This document shows, piece after piece, positions 36,432-45,343 of a stretch of 64,000 nt of DNA (its first letter is position 1; each line of letters begins with the position of its first letter). Both the position numbers and the translations under genes were made by a program. Source of the stretch: CAZOOK01 sp964581385 (GTDB lineage Bacteria > Pseudomonadota > Gammaproteobacteria > Nevskiales > Nevskiaceae). Location of the stretch: contig CAZOOK010000014.1 of assembly GCA_964581385.1 (NCBI GenBank), positions 70,540 through 134,539 of the forward strand. The letters are read 5' to 3'. The notes beneath the pieces are model-generated. The model made no database searches and had not been told where the DNA came from. It worked only from the letters and a program-made list of their open reading frames with translations.

Positions 36432-37496
36432 CTACTGAACGAGTGGATGTTCGCGCAGAAAGGTGAACATGTCCTGCGTATAGCGGAATGGCCACACGGA
36501 GTGATTGGCGGTGCCGGTGGAAGCGGCATTGGAGGAGCCTGGTCCGCAGGAGGCGTCGCAGGCGCTGACTACCTTGCCATTCTTGCGATTGACGATCACC
36601 GACTTCTGCGGAATCTGTGGAAAGGTGGCTCCGAGTTCCGCAAAGAACTGGGTTCCGGTCTGGCAGATGCCGTCGATGTCGCACGAGCTGTGCAGGTCGT
36701 AGACCGGCGTCGCCTGGGTCGCGAATGGTGTTTGCCAGCAGGGATCGTTGAAATCACTGAACGGCGCTGGCGCGGAATACACCGCAGCCGCGGCGATGCC
36801 TGGGGTGTTCAGCGCGTACAGGAGCGCGAAGGACGCTCCATTCGACCAGCCGGACATATAGACGCGCTGGGTGTCGACGTTGCCTTTGGCTTCCGCGACC
36901 TGGATAAATTGGTCGATGGCCGCGGCATCGAGATTGAGTGAGTCGGAATTGCGGTCCAGATTGCGGTACCAGTTGTCCCAGCCGTATCCGGTCAGCAACG
37001 GGAATCCGTAAAAGTGTTCGGTATCGCGGCCCTCTGGCAGCAGCAGGATGAAACCCGGGCGCTCTGGATCGCCGGTCAGATCCGCTTTTTTCCGCAGTGG
37101 AAGGATATTCGTTCCAAGCACGCTATCGATCGGGATTCCGGAGGGGTGGAGCCAAACCAGCAGCGGCAGCGGCTTTTGCGGACTCGCATTCGGTGGTGTG
37201 ATCAGACAGGCGTTGCGCCAGAACTTATTGCGGTCCTGCCACCACAGCCTTTCACCGCCGAGAATCCAGCACGAATTTTGGTACCCGAACCACTGGTCCG
37301 GCGATAGTGGGGTGAGCGGCCGTGGCGTGTCGCCATAGGGCGTCTGGCAATCGGTACTATCCTGCGCGCCGGGACCGAGTGTTGCGGTCGCTGCTTGCGT
37401 CACGTCGCTGACGGGCAACGGCTGCGATAACGCCATTCCGCCACTTGCGAGCAAGCCGATGCCCACAATCAAGACCCCGATACGCGCGTAAATCAT
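36432..37496 (-). CDS. Secreted cysteine-rich esterase, copy 3 of tandem triplet
   Basis: A 354-residue paralogue, the first of the three in transcription direction. A signal peptide ends near GGMALSQP. TDCQTPYGDTPRPLTPLSPDQWFGYQNSC, the nucleophile SGWSNGAS and terminal NHSVWPFRYTQDMFTFLREHPLVQ match the other copies, and its catalytic core is closer to copy 1 than to copy 2. It is divergent from tgt across about 240 bp that contains a strong hairpin. Triplication with intact active sites suggests selection for dose or for different substrates. Confidence 0.8.
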   Translation of the reverse strand: MIYARIGVLIVGIGLLASGGMALSQPLPVSDVTQAATATLGPGAQDSTDCQTPYGDTPRPLTPLSPDQWFGYQNSCWILGGERLWWQDRNKFWRNACLITPPNASPQKPLPLLVWLHPSGIPIDSVLGTNILPLRKKADLTGDPERPGFILLLPEGRDTEHFYGFPLLTGYGWDNWYRNLDRNSDSLNLDAAAIDQFIQVAEAKGNVDTQRVYMSGWSNGASFALLYALNTPGIAAAAVYSAPAPFSDFNDPCWQTPFATQATPVYDLHSSCDIDGICQTGTQFFAELGATFPQIPQKSVIVNRKNGKVVSACDASCGPGSSNAASTGTANHSVWPFRYTQDMFTFLREHPLVQ

Positions 37497-37605
37497 ACTC
37501 TGCTCCCCACCCGCACTTGGAGCGCAAGCGCTCTATTTGTTGTCTGTATGCTGCTATGAACAGCATGTGGATACGCGGGTGCACAGTCAACGGCGGATCA
37601 GAGTT

Positions 37606-37650
37606 TGTCGTCCAATACTTTGGTCTCTGCGACCAAAGTATTGGACGACA
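37606..37650. repeat. 20-bp perfect inverted repeat upstream of tgt
   Basis: TGTCGTCCAATACTTTGGTC and its exact reverse complement are separated by TCTGC. It lies between the divergent esterase gene and tgt, 90 bp upstream of the tgt start. There is no T tract. It could be a regulator-binding palindrome, a leader hairpin in the tgt transcript or the scar of a small element; the sequence alone does not decide. Confidence 0.75.
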
Positions 37651-37739
37651 CATCCGGCTTCGTCTCCGTGTGCATTTCACAGCGCGGGTTGCGCCGATAC
37701 TGGATAATTCGGCGCTCCATATCCGAAAGATTTTCTCCG

Positions 37740-38888
37740 ATGCAGTTCGAAGTGCTTGCCGCGGAAGGCGCGGCGCGGCGTGGTCGCCTGACTTTCGCGC
37801 GCGGTGTCATCGATACGCCGCAATTCATGCCGGTCGGAACTTACGGCACGGTGAAGGCAATGACGCCGGAAGAACTTCGCGAAGCGGGCGCGCAAGTTAT
37901 TCTCGGCAACACTTTCCACTTGTGGCTGCGGCCGGGTCACGAGACTGTACGCGCGCTTGGCGGTCTGCACCGCTTCACACATTGGGAAGGGCCGATTCTC
38001 ACGGATTCCGGCGGCTTCCAGGTATGGAGCCTCGCCGATCTGCGCAAACTCAGCGAGGACGGCGTGCGCTTCGCATCGCCGATCAATGGCGACCGCGTGT
38101 TTCTGTCCCCGGAAATTTCGGTGGAAATACAACTCGCGCTCGGCAGCGACATCATCATGCAGTTCGATGAGTGCACGCCGTATCCGGCGACTGAGCATGA
38201 AGCGGCCGAATCGATGCGGCTTTCCGCACGATGGGCAGCACGCTGCAAGGCGGCGCATGGGCAAGCGTCGCAGAACGACAAGGGTGTTCTGTTCGGCATC
38301 GTGCAAGGTGGCATGCATGCGCATTTGCGCGAGGAATCGCTGGCGCGGCTGACGGAAATCGGCTTCGATGGCTATGCGCTCGGCGGCCTGTCAGTCGGCG
38401 AGCCGGAGAACGAACGGTTACATGTGCTCGACGCGATTGCCGGCCGCATGCCGGATCGTGCGCCGCGCTATCTGATGGGTGTTGGTACACCGCACGATCT
38501 GGTGCAGGCGGTTTTGCGTGGGATCGATTTGTTCGACTGCGTGATGCCGACCCGCAACGCGCGCAATGGGCACTTGTTTACCAGCGAGGGCGTGATCCGA
38601 ATCCGCAACGGCCGCCATCGCAGCGACGGCGCGCCGCTCGATCCGGCATGCAGCTGCTACACCTGCCGGAATTATTCACGCGCGTATCTGCATCATCTCG
38701 ACAAATGCAAAGAGATTCTCGGTGCGCGGCTGAACACCATCCACAATCTTTGGTATTACCTGGGTTTGATGCGCCGCATGCGCGAGGCGCTGGCGGCTGG
38801 AACATTCATGCACTTCGCCAGCGGTTTTCTCGCCGGGCCGGAAGGGGCGGCGAGAGTTGACGGAGAGATTCAGGCGGGCGGTGTGTGA
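37740..38888 (+). CDS. tgt: Queuine tRNA-ribosyltransferase (tRNA-guanine transglycosylase)
   Basis: Exchanges guanine-34 of GUN-anticodon tRNAs for preQ1. The 382-residue product has the catalytic and binding segments TPQFMPVGTYGTVK, LTDSGGFQVWSL with the catalytic-site Asp, FGIVQGGMH, GLSVGEPENERL and the nucleophile Asp in GIDLFDCVMPTRNARNG. The zinc site is CSCYTCRNYSRAYLHH. The start at MQFEVLAAEGAARRG matches the family; upstream in-frame codons come from the inverted repeat. queA, normally upstream, is not in the window, and yajC lies 4.2 kb downstream instead of adjacent. Confidence 0.97.
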   Translation: MQFEVLAAEGAARRGRLTFARGVIDTPQFMPVGTYGTVKAMTPEELREAGAQVILGNTFHLWLRPGHETVRALGGLHRFTHWEGPILTDSGGFQVWSLADLRKLSEDGVRFASPINGDRVFLSPEISVEIQLALGSDIIMQFDECTPYPATEHEAAESMRLSARWAARCKAAHGQASQNDKGVLFGIVQGGMHAHLREESLARLTEIGFDGYALGGLSVGEPENERLHVLDAIAGRMPDRAPRYLMGVGTPHDLVQAVLRGIDLFDCVMPTRNARNGHLFTSEGVIRIRNGRHRSDGAPLDPACSCYTCRNYSRAYLHHLDKCKEILGARLNTIHNLWYYLGLMRRMREALAAGTFMHFASGFLAGPEGAARVDGEIQAGGV

Positions 38889-39250
38889 TCCGCGACCCGG
38901 CGCCGGCTGCGCGTGCTGGGCTGTTTTTCCCGCCGGTTTTTCGCTTGGTCCACTTGCGCCTTCATGCGCAAGTAGTCGCCCAGAGTGCCATCGAAGAGCT
39001 TTCCGGAATCAATCAGAACGTGTCCTGCCGGAGTCAGGCTGACCCCACCGCCGGGTGTTGTGACAACGCGAGTCAGAAGCCCTTTTTCAAGCAGCGGCAA
39101 AATTGCTTCGGCGAGATCGCTGCGGCGCAGGCTGGTGCTTTTCCAGGCGATTTGGAGCTGATCCATGGAGACGATATCGTTGGCCTTCAGCGATCGCTTC
39201 GCCAGAAGTTCCAGCAGCGCTACCTCTTTGAATTTCTGAGTAATTACCAT
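38870..39250 (-). CDS. Small winged-helix-like hypothetical protein
   Basis: A protein of about 126 residues from MVITQKFKEVALLELL. The pattern of helices followed by LLEKGLLTRVVTTPGGGVSLTPAG looks like a winged-helix DNA-binding domain (Rrf2/MarR-like topology). The C-terminal 35 residues are highly basic (QAKNRREKQPSTRSRRR). The coding region overlaps the end of tgt by 19 bp on the opposite strand. The start could be 39340, but the internal ATG fits the domain. Function unknown; a regulator is inferred. Confidence 0.6.
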   Translation of the reverse strand: MVITQKFKEVALLELLAKRSLKANDIVSMDQLQIAWKSTSLRRSDLAEAILPLLEKGLLTRVVTTPGGGVSLTPAGHVLIDSGKLFDGTLGDYLRMKAQVDQAKNRREKQPSTRSRRRVADHTPPA

Positions 39251-39518
39251 TATAAGCCCCCCATAAGCGGAAGCCGCCCTATCGATTTCTGGGCGCTTCT
39301 CAATCCATTTATCGGCCGACGAATGGATGACTTGAGGCATGCTTAGGTAATGCGTTGCCGTAGCGGTTTATCAGGGTAGAAAGTGACGCGGAGGTCCCGT
39401 GCGATTGCGATTCGGGTATGAACTTATGAATAACGTACGCCGGGTCGTCGTGGCCAGACGGATACGCTATTCGGCTCCGTTCGGACGGATGAATGGCGGT
39501 GGCGTCAGATCAAGCCCG

Positions 39519-39550
39519 TCCTGGGCCTGTCACTGATGACAGGCCCAGGA
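39519..39550 (-). terminator. Hairpin downstream of the peroxidase gene
   Basis: TCCTGGGCCTGTCA pairs perfectly with TGACAGGCCCAGGA around CTGA, a 14-bp stem. It lies 37 bp past the glutathione peroxidase stop and fits a terminator for the minus-strand genes, although there is no T tract. The rest of the 39251-39586 spacer shows nothing else clear. Confidence 0.6.
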
Positions 39551-39586
39551 TCTGGAATACGAGACAGGACGGGTTGCAGCGAAGAT

Positions 39587-40069
39587 TCAGCCCAGCAGCG
39601 GCGCCAAATCCTTTTCGATACCTGCCGGAGTATCGGTCGGCGCGTAGCGCTTGACCACCTCGCCGGACTTGTTGACGAGGAACTTAGTGAAGTTCCACTT
39701 GATCGACTCGGTACCGAGAATGCCTTTTTCTTCCTTCTTGATGTACTTGTAAAGCGGGTGCGCGTTGTCGCCGTTGACCGCGATCTTGGCGAACATCGGG
39801 AAACTCACTTCGTACTTCAGCGAGCAGAAATTCTTGATCTCGTTTTCGTCGCCCGGTTCCTGATGACCAAATTGGTCACAGGGAAAGCCGAGGATCACCA
39901 GGCCCTTGTCCTTATATTTGCGATATAGCTCTTCCAGCCCCTTGTACTGGGGCGTGAAGCCGCACTTGGATGCGACGTTGACGATCAGTAGCACCTTGCC
40001 TTTGTAGGCGTCGAGCTTCTGTGTCTGGTTATCGATAGACTTCGCTTCAAAATCGTAGACGCTGGTCAT
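39587..40069 (-). CDS. Glutathione peroxidase family thiol peroxidase
   Basis: A 160-residue peroxide-reducing enzyme using a cysteine (not selenocysteine). The peroxidatic Cys is in NVASKCGFTPQYKG, the second conserved Cys in ILGFPCDQFGHQEPG is the likely resolving residue for thioredoxin-dependent turnover, and KWNFTKFLV holds the Trp-Asn of the catalytic tetrad. No signal peptide from MTSVYDFEAK, so cytoplasmic. It lies 57 bp downstream of the acyl-CoA dehydrogenase gene and may share its transcript. Confidence 0.93.
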   Translation of the reverse strand: MTSVYDFEAKSIDNQTQKLDAYKGKVLLIVNVASKCGFTPQYKGLEELYRKYKDKGLVILGFPCDQFGHQEPGDENEIKNFCSLKYEVSFPMFAKIAVNGDNAHPLYKYIKKEEKGILGTESIKWNFTKFLVNKSGEVVKRYAPTDTPAGIEKDLAPLLG

Positions 40070-40126
40070 TAGGAATTCCAAGGTTGAGGGTGGCTTTTTC
40101 TGTTCTTCCGTGCGCATGCCGGCAAA

Positions 40127-41872
40127 TCAGAAGCTGGCGGGATTGATCTTCATCAAATCGGCGGCGGAGACGCGCACGTTCGCACACAGCGAATGCACCT
40201 GCGGCAGCATGCGCGTCGCGAAGAACTGTGCGGTCGCGGATTTCATGGCGCGGAATCCGGCATCGGGATGATTCGCTGCTGCCTTGACCATGCGTAGCCA
40301 GTTGTAGCCGAGGTAGGTCAGCTCGAATGCGCGCAGGTAATCGCAGCAGCCGAACGCCGCGTCTTGCGGTGCAGTTTTGAACGTTTGTTGCAGCCACTGC
40401 GTGGTCTGTTCAAGTTCACCGACCGCGCGTTGCAGTGGCAGCGCAATGTAGCCGAACGGCGAATCGGTGGAGTTTTCGGCGCGTAGCTTGGCGAAGAAAC
40501 GGCGCGGGAGGCGGCCGTCGTCCATCATCAGTTTGCGGCGCACCAGATCCATTGCCTGGATGCCATTGGTGCCTTCGTAGAGACAGAGAATCTTCGAATC
40601 GCGAACGATCTGCTCGATGCCGTGATCACGGATGAAGCCGTGGCCGCCGTAGACCTGTACGGCCAGGCTACCCAGGTCGAACGCAGAATCCGTGCACAGT
40701 GCCTTGACCAGCGGTGTGTTCAGATCGGCCCAGTCATTCGCTTCCTGGCGCACGGCCGGATCCGGATGACTGTGCGCGATATCGACATACATCGCCGTTT
40801 CGTAGGCGAGCACGCGCGCGCCTTCGGTGATCGATTTCATCTGTAGCAGCATGCGGCGCACGTCGGGGTGATGGATGATGGTGTCGCCGCCGTCGAACGC
40901 TTTGCCCTGCTTGCGCTCTTGCGCGTAGCGGATCGCATTCTGCGTTGCCAGTTCGCATTGGCCGAGGCCCTGCATGCCAACCAGAATGCGGGCCAGATTC
41001 ATCATCACGAACATGTTCTGGATGCCGGTGTTCGGTGCGCCGATCATCCAGCCCTTGGCACCTTCGAACTGCATCTGGCAGGTGCAGGAGCCGTGGATGC
41101 CCATTTTGTGTTCGATGCCGACGCAGCGCAGCTTGTTGCGCTCGCCAATCACGCCGCCGGCCTTGACTAGGTACTTCGGTACAACGAATGTCGACAGGCC
41201 TTTGATGCCCGGCGGCGCATCCGGCAGGCGCGCGAGCACGAAGTGAATGATGTTGTCCGCCATCGTGTGCTCACCGGAGGTGATGAAAATCTTGCCACCC
41301 TCAATGGCGAAGCTGCCGTCGGCCTGCGGCACCGCCTTGGTCTTCACCGCGGCCAGATCGGAACCGGCCTGCGGTTCGGTGATGCACATGGTGCCGGTCC
41401 ATTCGCCGGTCGCGAGTTTCGGCAGATAAGTGTTCTTCTGCTCGGCATCGCCACAGGCAAGTATTGCTTCGAAGCAGCCGGCGGTGAGACCCGGATACAG
41501 CGCGAAGGCGACGTTGCCGGAACACAGTAGTTCGTCGACCACCTTGGCCAGCGTGTAGGGCAGCCCCTGTCCGCCGAATTCCTGCGGTGCCGACAGACTG
41601 ACCCAGCCCGACTGCCAGTACAGCTTGTAGGCCTCGGCCATGCCGGCTGGCACGGTGACTTCGCCGGCGTTCCAACGGCAGCCCTGGGCATCAGCGGTGG
41701 CGTTGAGCGGTGCGATTTTCTCTTCGATCAGCTTCGCCGCTTCCTCGATCAGGCCGTTCAAAGTGTCCGGCGTGGCCTCGGCATAGCCGGGCAGGCTCGC
41801 CAGGCGGCCCACATCGAGGACGTCGTTGAGGACGAACTGAATTTCGCGCAACGGCGCGACATAACTGGCCAT
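40127..41872 (-). CDS. Acyl-CoA dehydrogenase with C-terminal extension (DmdC/FadE-like)
   Basis: FAD-dependent acyl-CoA dehydrogenase of 581 residues, longer than classic ones because of an extra N-terminal segment and a C-terminal domain of the PF12806 type. Recognisable parts are MCITEPQAGSDLAAVKTKA, IFITSGEHTMADNIIHFVLAR, LRCVGIEHKMGIHGS and QVYGGHGFIRDHGIEQIVRDSKI followed by LYEGTNGIQAMDLVRRKL. Members oxidise long-chain acyl-CoAs or 3-methylmercaptopropionyl-CoA; the substrate cannot be set here. The start at MASYVAPLREI is typical. Confidence 0.93.
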   Translation of the reverse strand: MASYVAPLREIQFVLNDVLDVGRLASLPGYAEATPDTLNGLIEEAAKLIEEKIAPLNATADAQGCRWNAGEVTVPAGMAEAYKLYWQSGWVSLSAPQEFGGQGLPYTLAKVVDELLCSGNVAFALYPGLTAGCFEAILACGDAEQKNTYLPKLATGEWTGTMCITEPQAGSDLAAVKTKAVPQADGSFAIEGGKIFITSGEHTMADNIIHFVLARLPDAPPGIKGLSTFVVPKYLVKAGGVIGERNKLRCVGIEHKMGIHGSCTCQMQFEGAKGWMIGAPNTGIQNMFVMMNLARILVGMQGLGQCELATQNAIRYAQERKQGKAFDGGDTIIHHPDVRRMLLQMKSITEGARVLAYETAMYVDIAHSHPDPAVRQEANDWADLNTPLVKALCTDSAFDLGSLAVQVYGGHGFIRDHGIEQIVRDSKILCLYEGTNGIQAMDLVRRKLMMDDGRLPRRFFAKLRAENSTDSPFGYIALPLQRAVGELEQTTQWLQQTFKTAPQDAAFGCCDYLRAFELTYLGYNWLRMVKAAANHPDAGFRAMKSATAQFFATRMLPQVHSLCANVRVSAADLMKINPASF

Positions 41873-41953
41873 GAATTGCTCCGGAACGATGAAAAATGCG
41901 CTGCGTCGACGCTGCGCGCGGTCGATCAAAATAGTATCAGGGAAAACCCGGTT

Positions 41954-42793
41954 TCAGGTGCGGAACGGCTGACCGACGGACACCGCTTCCGGCCCGCTGA
42001 ACTCCATCTGCATCTTTCGCGCCGACACGGTGAATAGAGGTTTTTTCGGCAGACCCAGCGCGCGCAATTCCAGCGCCAGCGGATGGCTGTCGCCGATCTC
42101 CGGAACCGCACCGCCGAGCCGAAACGTCACCCCATCTGCATTGCTGACGCCATAAGTTTTCCACGCCTTGCCACTGCGGATCGCTAGCGACGGCAGCCGC
42201 TGATCGCGGATCGCGCCCTTGCCGTCAGCGGCGGCCCGGATGCGGTAGACGAGCTGTCCGTCGTCGCTGAAGCAGCCTGAGGCAGCCCGTTCGCCGAATT
42301 CAATTTCCATCCCTGTGACCCATTTCGGGAAGCCCCAGATGTAGCGTCCGGCGTGGGTGGTCAAGGGCTGATTCACCGGCATCCGGTAAATAAAGTTGCC
42401 AATGCTCCCTCGTGCCATGCCGATCATTGGGCCAATCAGAGGCAGGATCTTTTGGCCGGGCGTCAATACCGGGAAAATAATGGCGCCTTCGTTGTAATCG
42501 CCGAGGTCATTCTGCCGGTAATCGACGGCCAGCAGTTGCAGGAGCGCTTTGCCCGGCCACAGCGTCAGCGGCCGGAAACCGCTGCCACGGATCATCGTGG
42601 CCGCATGATCCGCATTGACTATGAACGTATTGAGCAGCATGGACGCCGCGCCGACGCGCACCGGAAACCCGATTTCGCGGCCCGCGATCAGATAGCGATC
42701 AGCGGCCAGGCGGCTGCAAACCGCATCGGTCGTTTCGAGCTGATCGCCATTGGGCACGGCGGATTCATCGAACAGCACACCGGTTTCGCGCAT
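41954..42793 (-). CDS. Acetoacetate decarboxylase-like protein
   Basis: A 279-residue protein with the acetoacetate decarboxylase family pattern: VGAASMLLNTFIVNADHAATMI, the LLAVDYRQNDLGDYNEGAIIFPV region and YIWGFPKWVTGMEIEF. In the clostridial enzyme the Schiff-base Lys115 and its pKa-lowering neighbour Lys116 lie in a YPKKLG motif. Here the aligned segment reads FPKW, so the first Lys is kept and the second is Trp. Activity may therefore differ (aldol or decarboxylase-like). It lies 82 bp upstream of the acyl-CoA dehydrogenase in the same direction. Confidence 0.72.
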   Translation of the reverse strand: MRETGVLFDESAVPNGDQLETTDAVCSRLAADRYLIAGREIGFPVRVGAASMLLNTFIVNADHAATMIRGSGFRPLTLWPGKALLQLLAVDYRQNDLGDYNEGAIIFPVLTPGQKILPLIGPMIGMARGSIGNFIYRMPVNQPLTTHAGRYIWGFPKWVTGMEIEFGERAASGCFSDDGQLVYRIRAAADGKGAIRDQRLPSLAIRSGKAWKTYGVSNADGVTFRLGGAVPEIGDSHPLALELRALGLPKKPLFTVSARKMQMEFSGPEAVSVGQPFRT

Positions 42794-43081
42794 GAATCGT
42801 ATCCCCTGTTGTAATTCCGTCTGGATCTTTAAAATTTTCCTGATGGTCGAGCACGTTTCGCGAAGGCCTACGGCAGGAGCCGGATTGCCGGGCTTCCCTC
42901 ATCGCGTTCATGCGTCTCCGACCTCACAAAGCCCTTCGATGATAACGGGACCGTTATTTTGCCGGGATAATCAGGGAGTTTTTGCCGGGCGGGACCGGTT
43001 GGCGCCCAAAACGGCGCAGAAAAATCCCTGCGGCAGCGTGTGGCATAATCGCGCGCTCCAAAATACCAAGTGGTACGCGCC

Positions 43082-43420
43082 GTGTTCGACTGGTTCATTT
43101 CCTCCGCTTATGCGCAGCAGGCTGCGGGCGTTCCCAATTCCCCGGCCAATCTGCTGATGACCTGGCTGCCGCTGCTGCTGATCCCGGTGTTTTATTTCCT
43201 GCTGATCCGGCCACAGCAGAAGCGTGCCAAGGAGCAGCGCGACATGCTGACCAAGCTGGCCAAGGGCGATGAAGTCGTCATCAACGGGGGGCTGGCCGGA
43301 CGCGTCGCGCATATCGGCGAGGCGTACCTGACACTGGAAGTCGCCGACAAGGTCGAGGTCAAAGTCCAGAAGAACGCGGTTTCCAGCGTGCTGCCCAAGG
43401 GCTCCCTGAAGAACCTCTGA
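43082..43420 (+). CDS. yajC: Sec translocase auxiliary subunit YajC
   Basis: Single-pass inner-membrane protein (112 residues) associated with SecDF. One transmembrane helix (WLPLLLIPVFYFLLI) is followed by RPQQKRAKEQ and LAKGDEVVINGGLAGRV, the family fingerprint, and it ends VLPKGSLKNL. The start is probably GTG 43082 (MFDWFISSAYAQ, matching E. coli MSFFISDAVA); GTG 43070 is possible. A CATAAT hexamer at 43044-43049 may be the -10 element. A small inverted repeat (ATAACGG-GA-CCGTTAT, 42942-42957) lies further upstream in the 288-bp spacer. Confidence 0.93.
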   Translation: MFDWFISSAYAQQAAGVPNSPANLLMTWLPLLLIPVFYFLLIRPQQKRAKEQRDMLTKLAKGDEVVINGGLAGRVAHIGEAYLTLEVADKVEVKVQKNAVSSVLPKGSLKNL

Positions 43421-43471
43421 TCGGCGCCCGTTCATCCACCCGGCCTCTCAACACACAAGAAGATCAAGGCG

Positions 43472-45331
43472 ATGAATCGCTATCCGCTCTGGAAGACGGT
43501 CGTGCTGCTCGTGGCGACGCTGCTCGGCGCGTTCTACGCGCTACCCAACCTGTTTGGCGAAGATCCGGCCGTGCAGATCAGCTCGGCGTCCGGCGATCCG
43601 CTGCCGGCGGATTTCAGTGACCAGGTTTCCAGAGTCCTCAGCACTGCGCAGATCACACCGCGCGCGTCGGCGGCGCAGGACAAGGAATGGATGGTGCGCC
43701 TGTCGAGCGAAGAGGCGCAGCTGAAGGCCGCCGATGCGCTCAAGCAGACACTGGGCAGCGGCTACATCGTCGCCCTGAATCTGGCGTCGAAAACACCGCG
43801 CTGGCTTGCTGCGATGGGTGCCAAGCCGATGGCGCTGGGCCTGGATTTGCGCGGCGGCGTGCACTTCCTGCTCGAAGTCGATATCGACGACGTGCGCAAG
43901 TCCACCATGCAGCGTTATCTCAACGATATCCCCGTGCTACTGCGCAAGGCCGATATCCATTATTCAGGTCGCCGCATCGACGGCGATGCCGTGGTGCTCG
44001 AATTCACCGAAGCGGGCAAGCTCCAACAGGCCCGCGACGCGATCGCCAAGGACTATCACGAACTGGTGCTGACCGACGTCTCCGGCGCAGCGACACCGAC
44101 GCTACGCATCACGCTATCCGATGTCGAAGCCAAGCATTCGGTCGATAATGCCGTCCAGCAAAACCTGATCACGCTGCGCAACCGCGTCAACCAACTCGGC
44201 GTCGCAGAGCCGGTGGTGCAGCGCCTCGGCGCCGACCGTATTCTGGTCGAACTGCCGGGTGTGCAGGACACCGCGCGCGTTAAGGATCTGCTCGGCGCGA
44301 CGGCGACCCTGGAATATCGCGCGGTCGACGATTCCAACGACGCCGCCGCGGCGATTTCCACCGGCGTGCCGCCGCTCGGTGATGAACTGTTCTACACCCG
44401 CAACGGCCACCATCCGGTGCTGCTGAAGAAAGAAATCATCGCCAGCGGTCCGGAACTAGTCGACGCAACGTCTACGATCGACGAGAACGGCCAGCCCGCC
44501 GTCTCCGTTACGCTCGATGCGGGCGGCGCCAAGCGCATGTTCGAGTTCACCTCGAAGAACGTCGCCAAGCCGATGGCGGTGCTCTACAAGGAAGTGCAGA
44601 TCACCACCAACTACAACGCCGAAGGCGTGGCGCTGCGCGAGCGCCATGACATCCAGGAAATCATTTCGGTGGCATCGGTGCGCGAACCGTTCGGCAAGCG
44701 CTTCCAGACCACCGGCTTGAGCAGCAAGGAGGCGCACGATCTGTCGCTGCTGCTGAAAGCCGGCGCGCTGGCAGCGCCGATCGAAATCATCGAGGAGCGC
44801 ACCGTCGGCCCCAGCCTCGGCGCCGACAACATCCGCAAAGGATTCTCCGCGGCGGTGCTGGGCCTTGGTCTCGTCGTGCTGTTCATGTCTTTCTACTATC
44901 GCGTGTTCGGCCTGTTCGCGGTCGCAGCATTGTTGCTGAATCTGGTGCTCGTCATCGCCGAGCTGTCGCTGATCCAGGCGACGCTGACCATGCCCGGTAT
45001 CGCGGGTATCGTGCTGACGATGGGTATCGCGGTCGATGCCAACGTCTTGATCTACGAGCGCATCCGTGAGGAACTGCGCAACGGCAACTCGCCGCAGGCA
45101 TCGATCCTTGCCGGCTACGACCGCGCGTTCCTGACCATCGCCGACGCCAACGTCACCGTATTGATCGGCGCCATCGTGCTGTTCTTCCTCGGCTCGGGTC
45201 CGGTCAAGGGCTTCGCCATCACGCTGGGGTTCGGCATTGTCACCTCACAATTCACCGCCATCGTCGGCACGCGTTCGCTGGCGCACGCGGTGTTCGGCAA
45301 CAAGCGGTTGAAAGACCTGCCGATCTGGTAA
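43472..45331 (+). CDS. secD: Protein translocase subunit SecD
   Basis: Membrane component of the Sec translocon that uses the proton gradient to pull exported proteins. The 619-residue product has the first membrane helix at its start (PLWKTVVLLVATLLGAFYALPN) and a large periplasmic domain with GLDLRGGVHFLLEVD. Five C-terminal helices follow, containing GIVLTMGIAVDANVLIYERIREE, the SecD/RND signature with the conserved Asp. It follows yajC by 51 bp and precedes secF by 12 bp. Confidence 0.97.
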   Translation: MNRYPLWKTVVLLVATLLGAFYALPNLFGEDPAVQISSASGDPLPADFSDQVSRVLSTAQITPRASAAQDKEWMVRLSSEEAQLKAADALKQTLGSGYIVALNLASKTPRWLAAMGAKPMALGLDLRGGVHFLLEVDIDDVRKSTMQRYLNDIPVLLRKADIHYSGRRIDGDAVVLEFTEAGKLQQARDAIAKDYHELVLTDVSGAATPTLRITLSDVEAKHSVDNAVQQNLITLRNRVNQLGVAEPVVQRLGADRILVELPGVQDTARVKDLLGATATLEYRAVDDSNDAAAAISTGVPPLGDELFYTRNGHHPVLLKKEIIASGPELVDATSTIDENGQPAVSVTLDAGGAKRMFEFTSKNVAKPMAVLYKEVQITTNYNAEGVALRERHDIQEIISVASVREPFGKRFQTTGLSSKEAHDLSLLLKAGALAAPIEIIEERTVGPSLGADNIRKGFSAAVLGLGLVVLFMSFYYRVFGLFAVAALLLNLVLVIAELSLIQATLTMPGIAGIVLTMGIAVDANVLIYERIREELRNGNSPQASILAGYDRAFLTIADANVTVLIGAIVLFFLGSGPVKGFAITLGFGIVTSQFTAIVGTRSLAHAVFGNKRLKDLPIW

Positions 45332-45343
45332 AGGACATCCATC

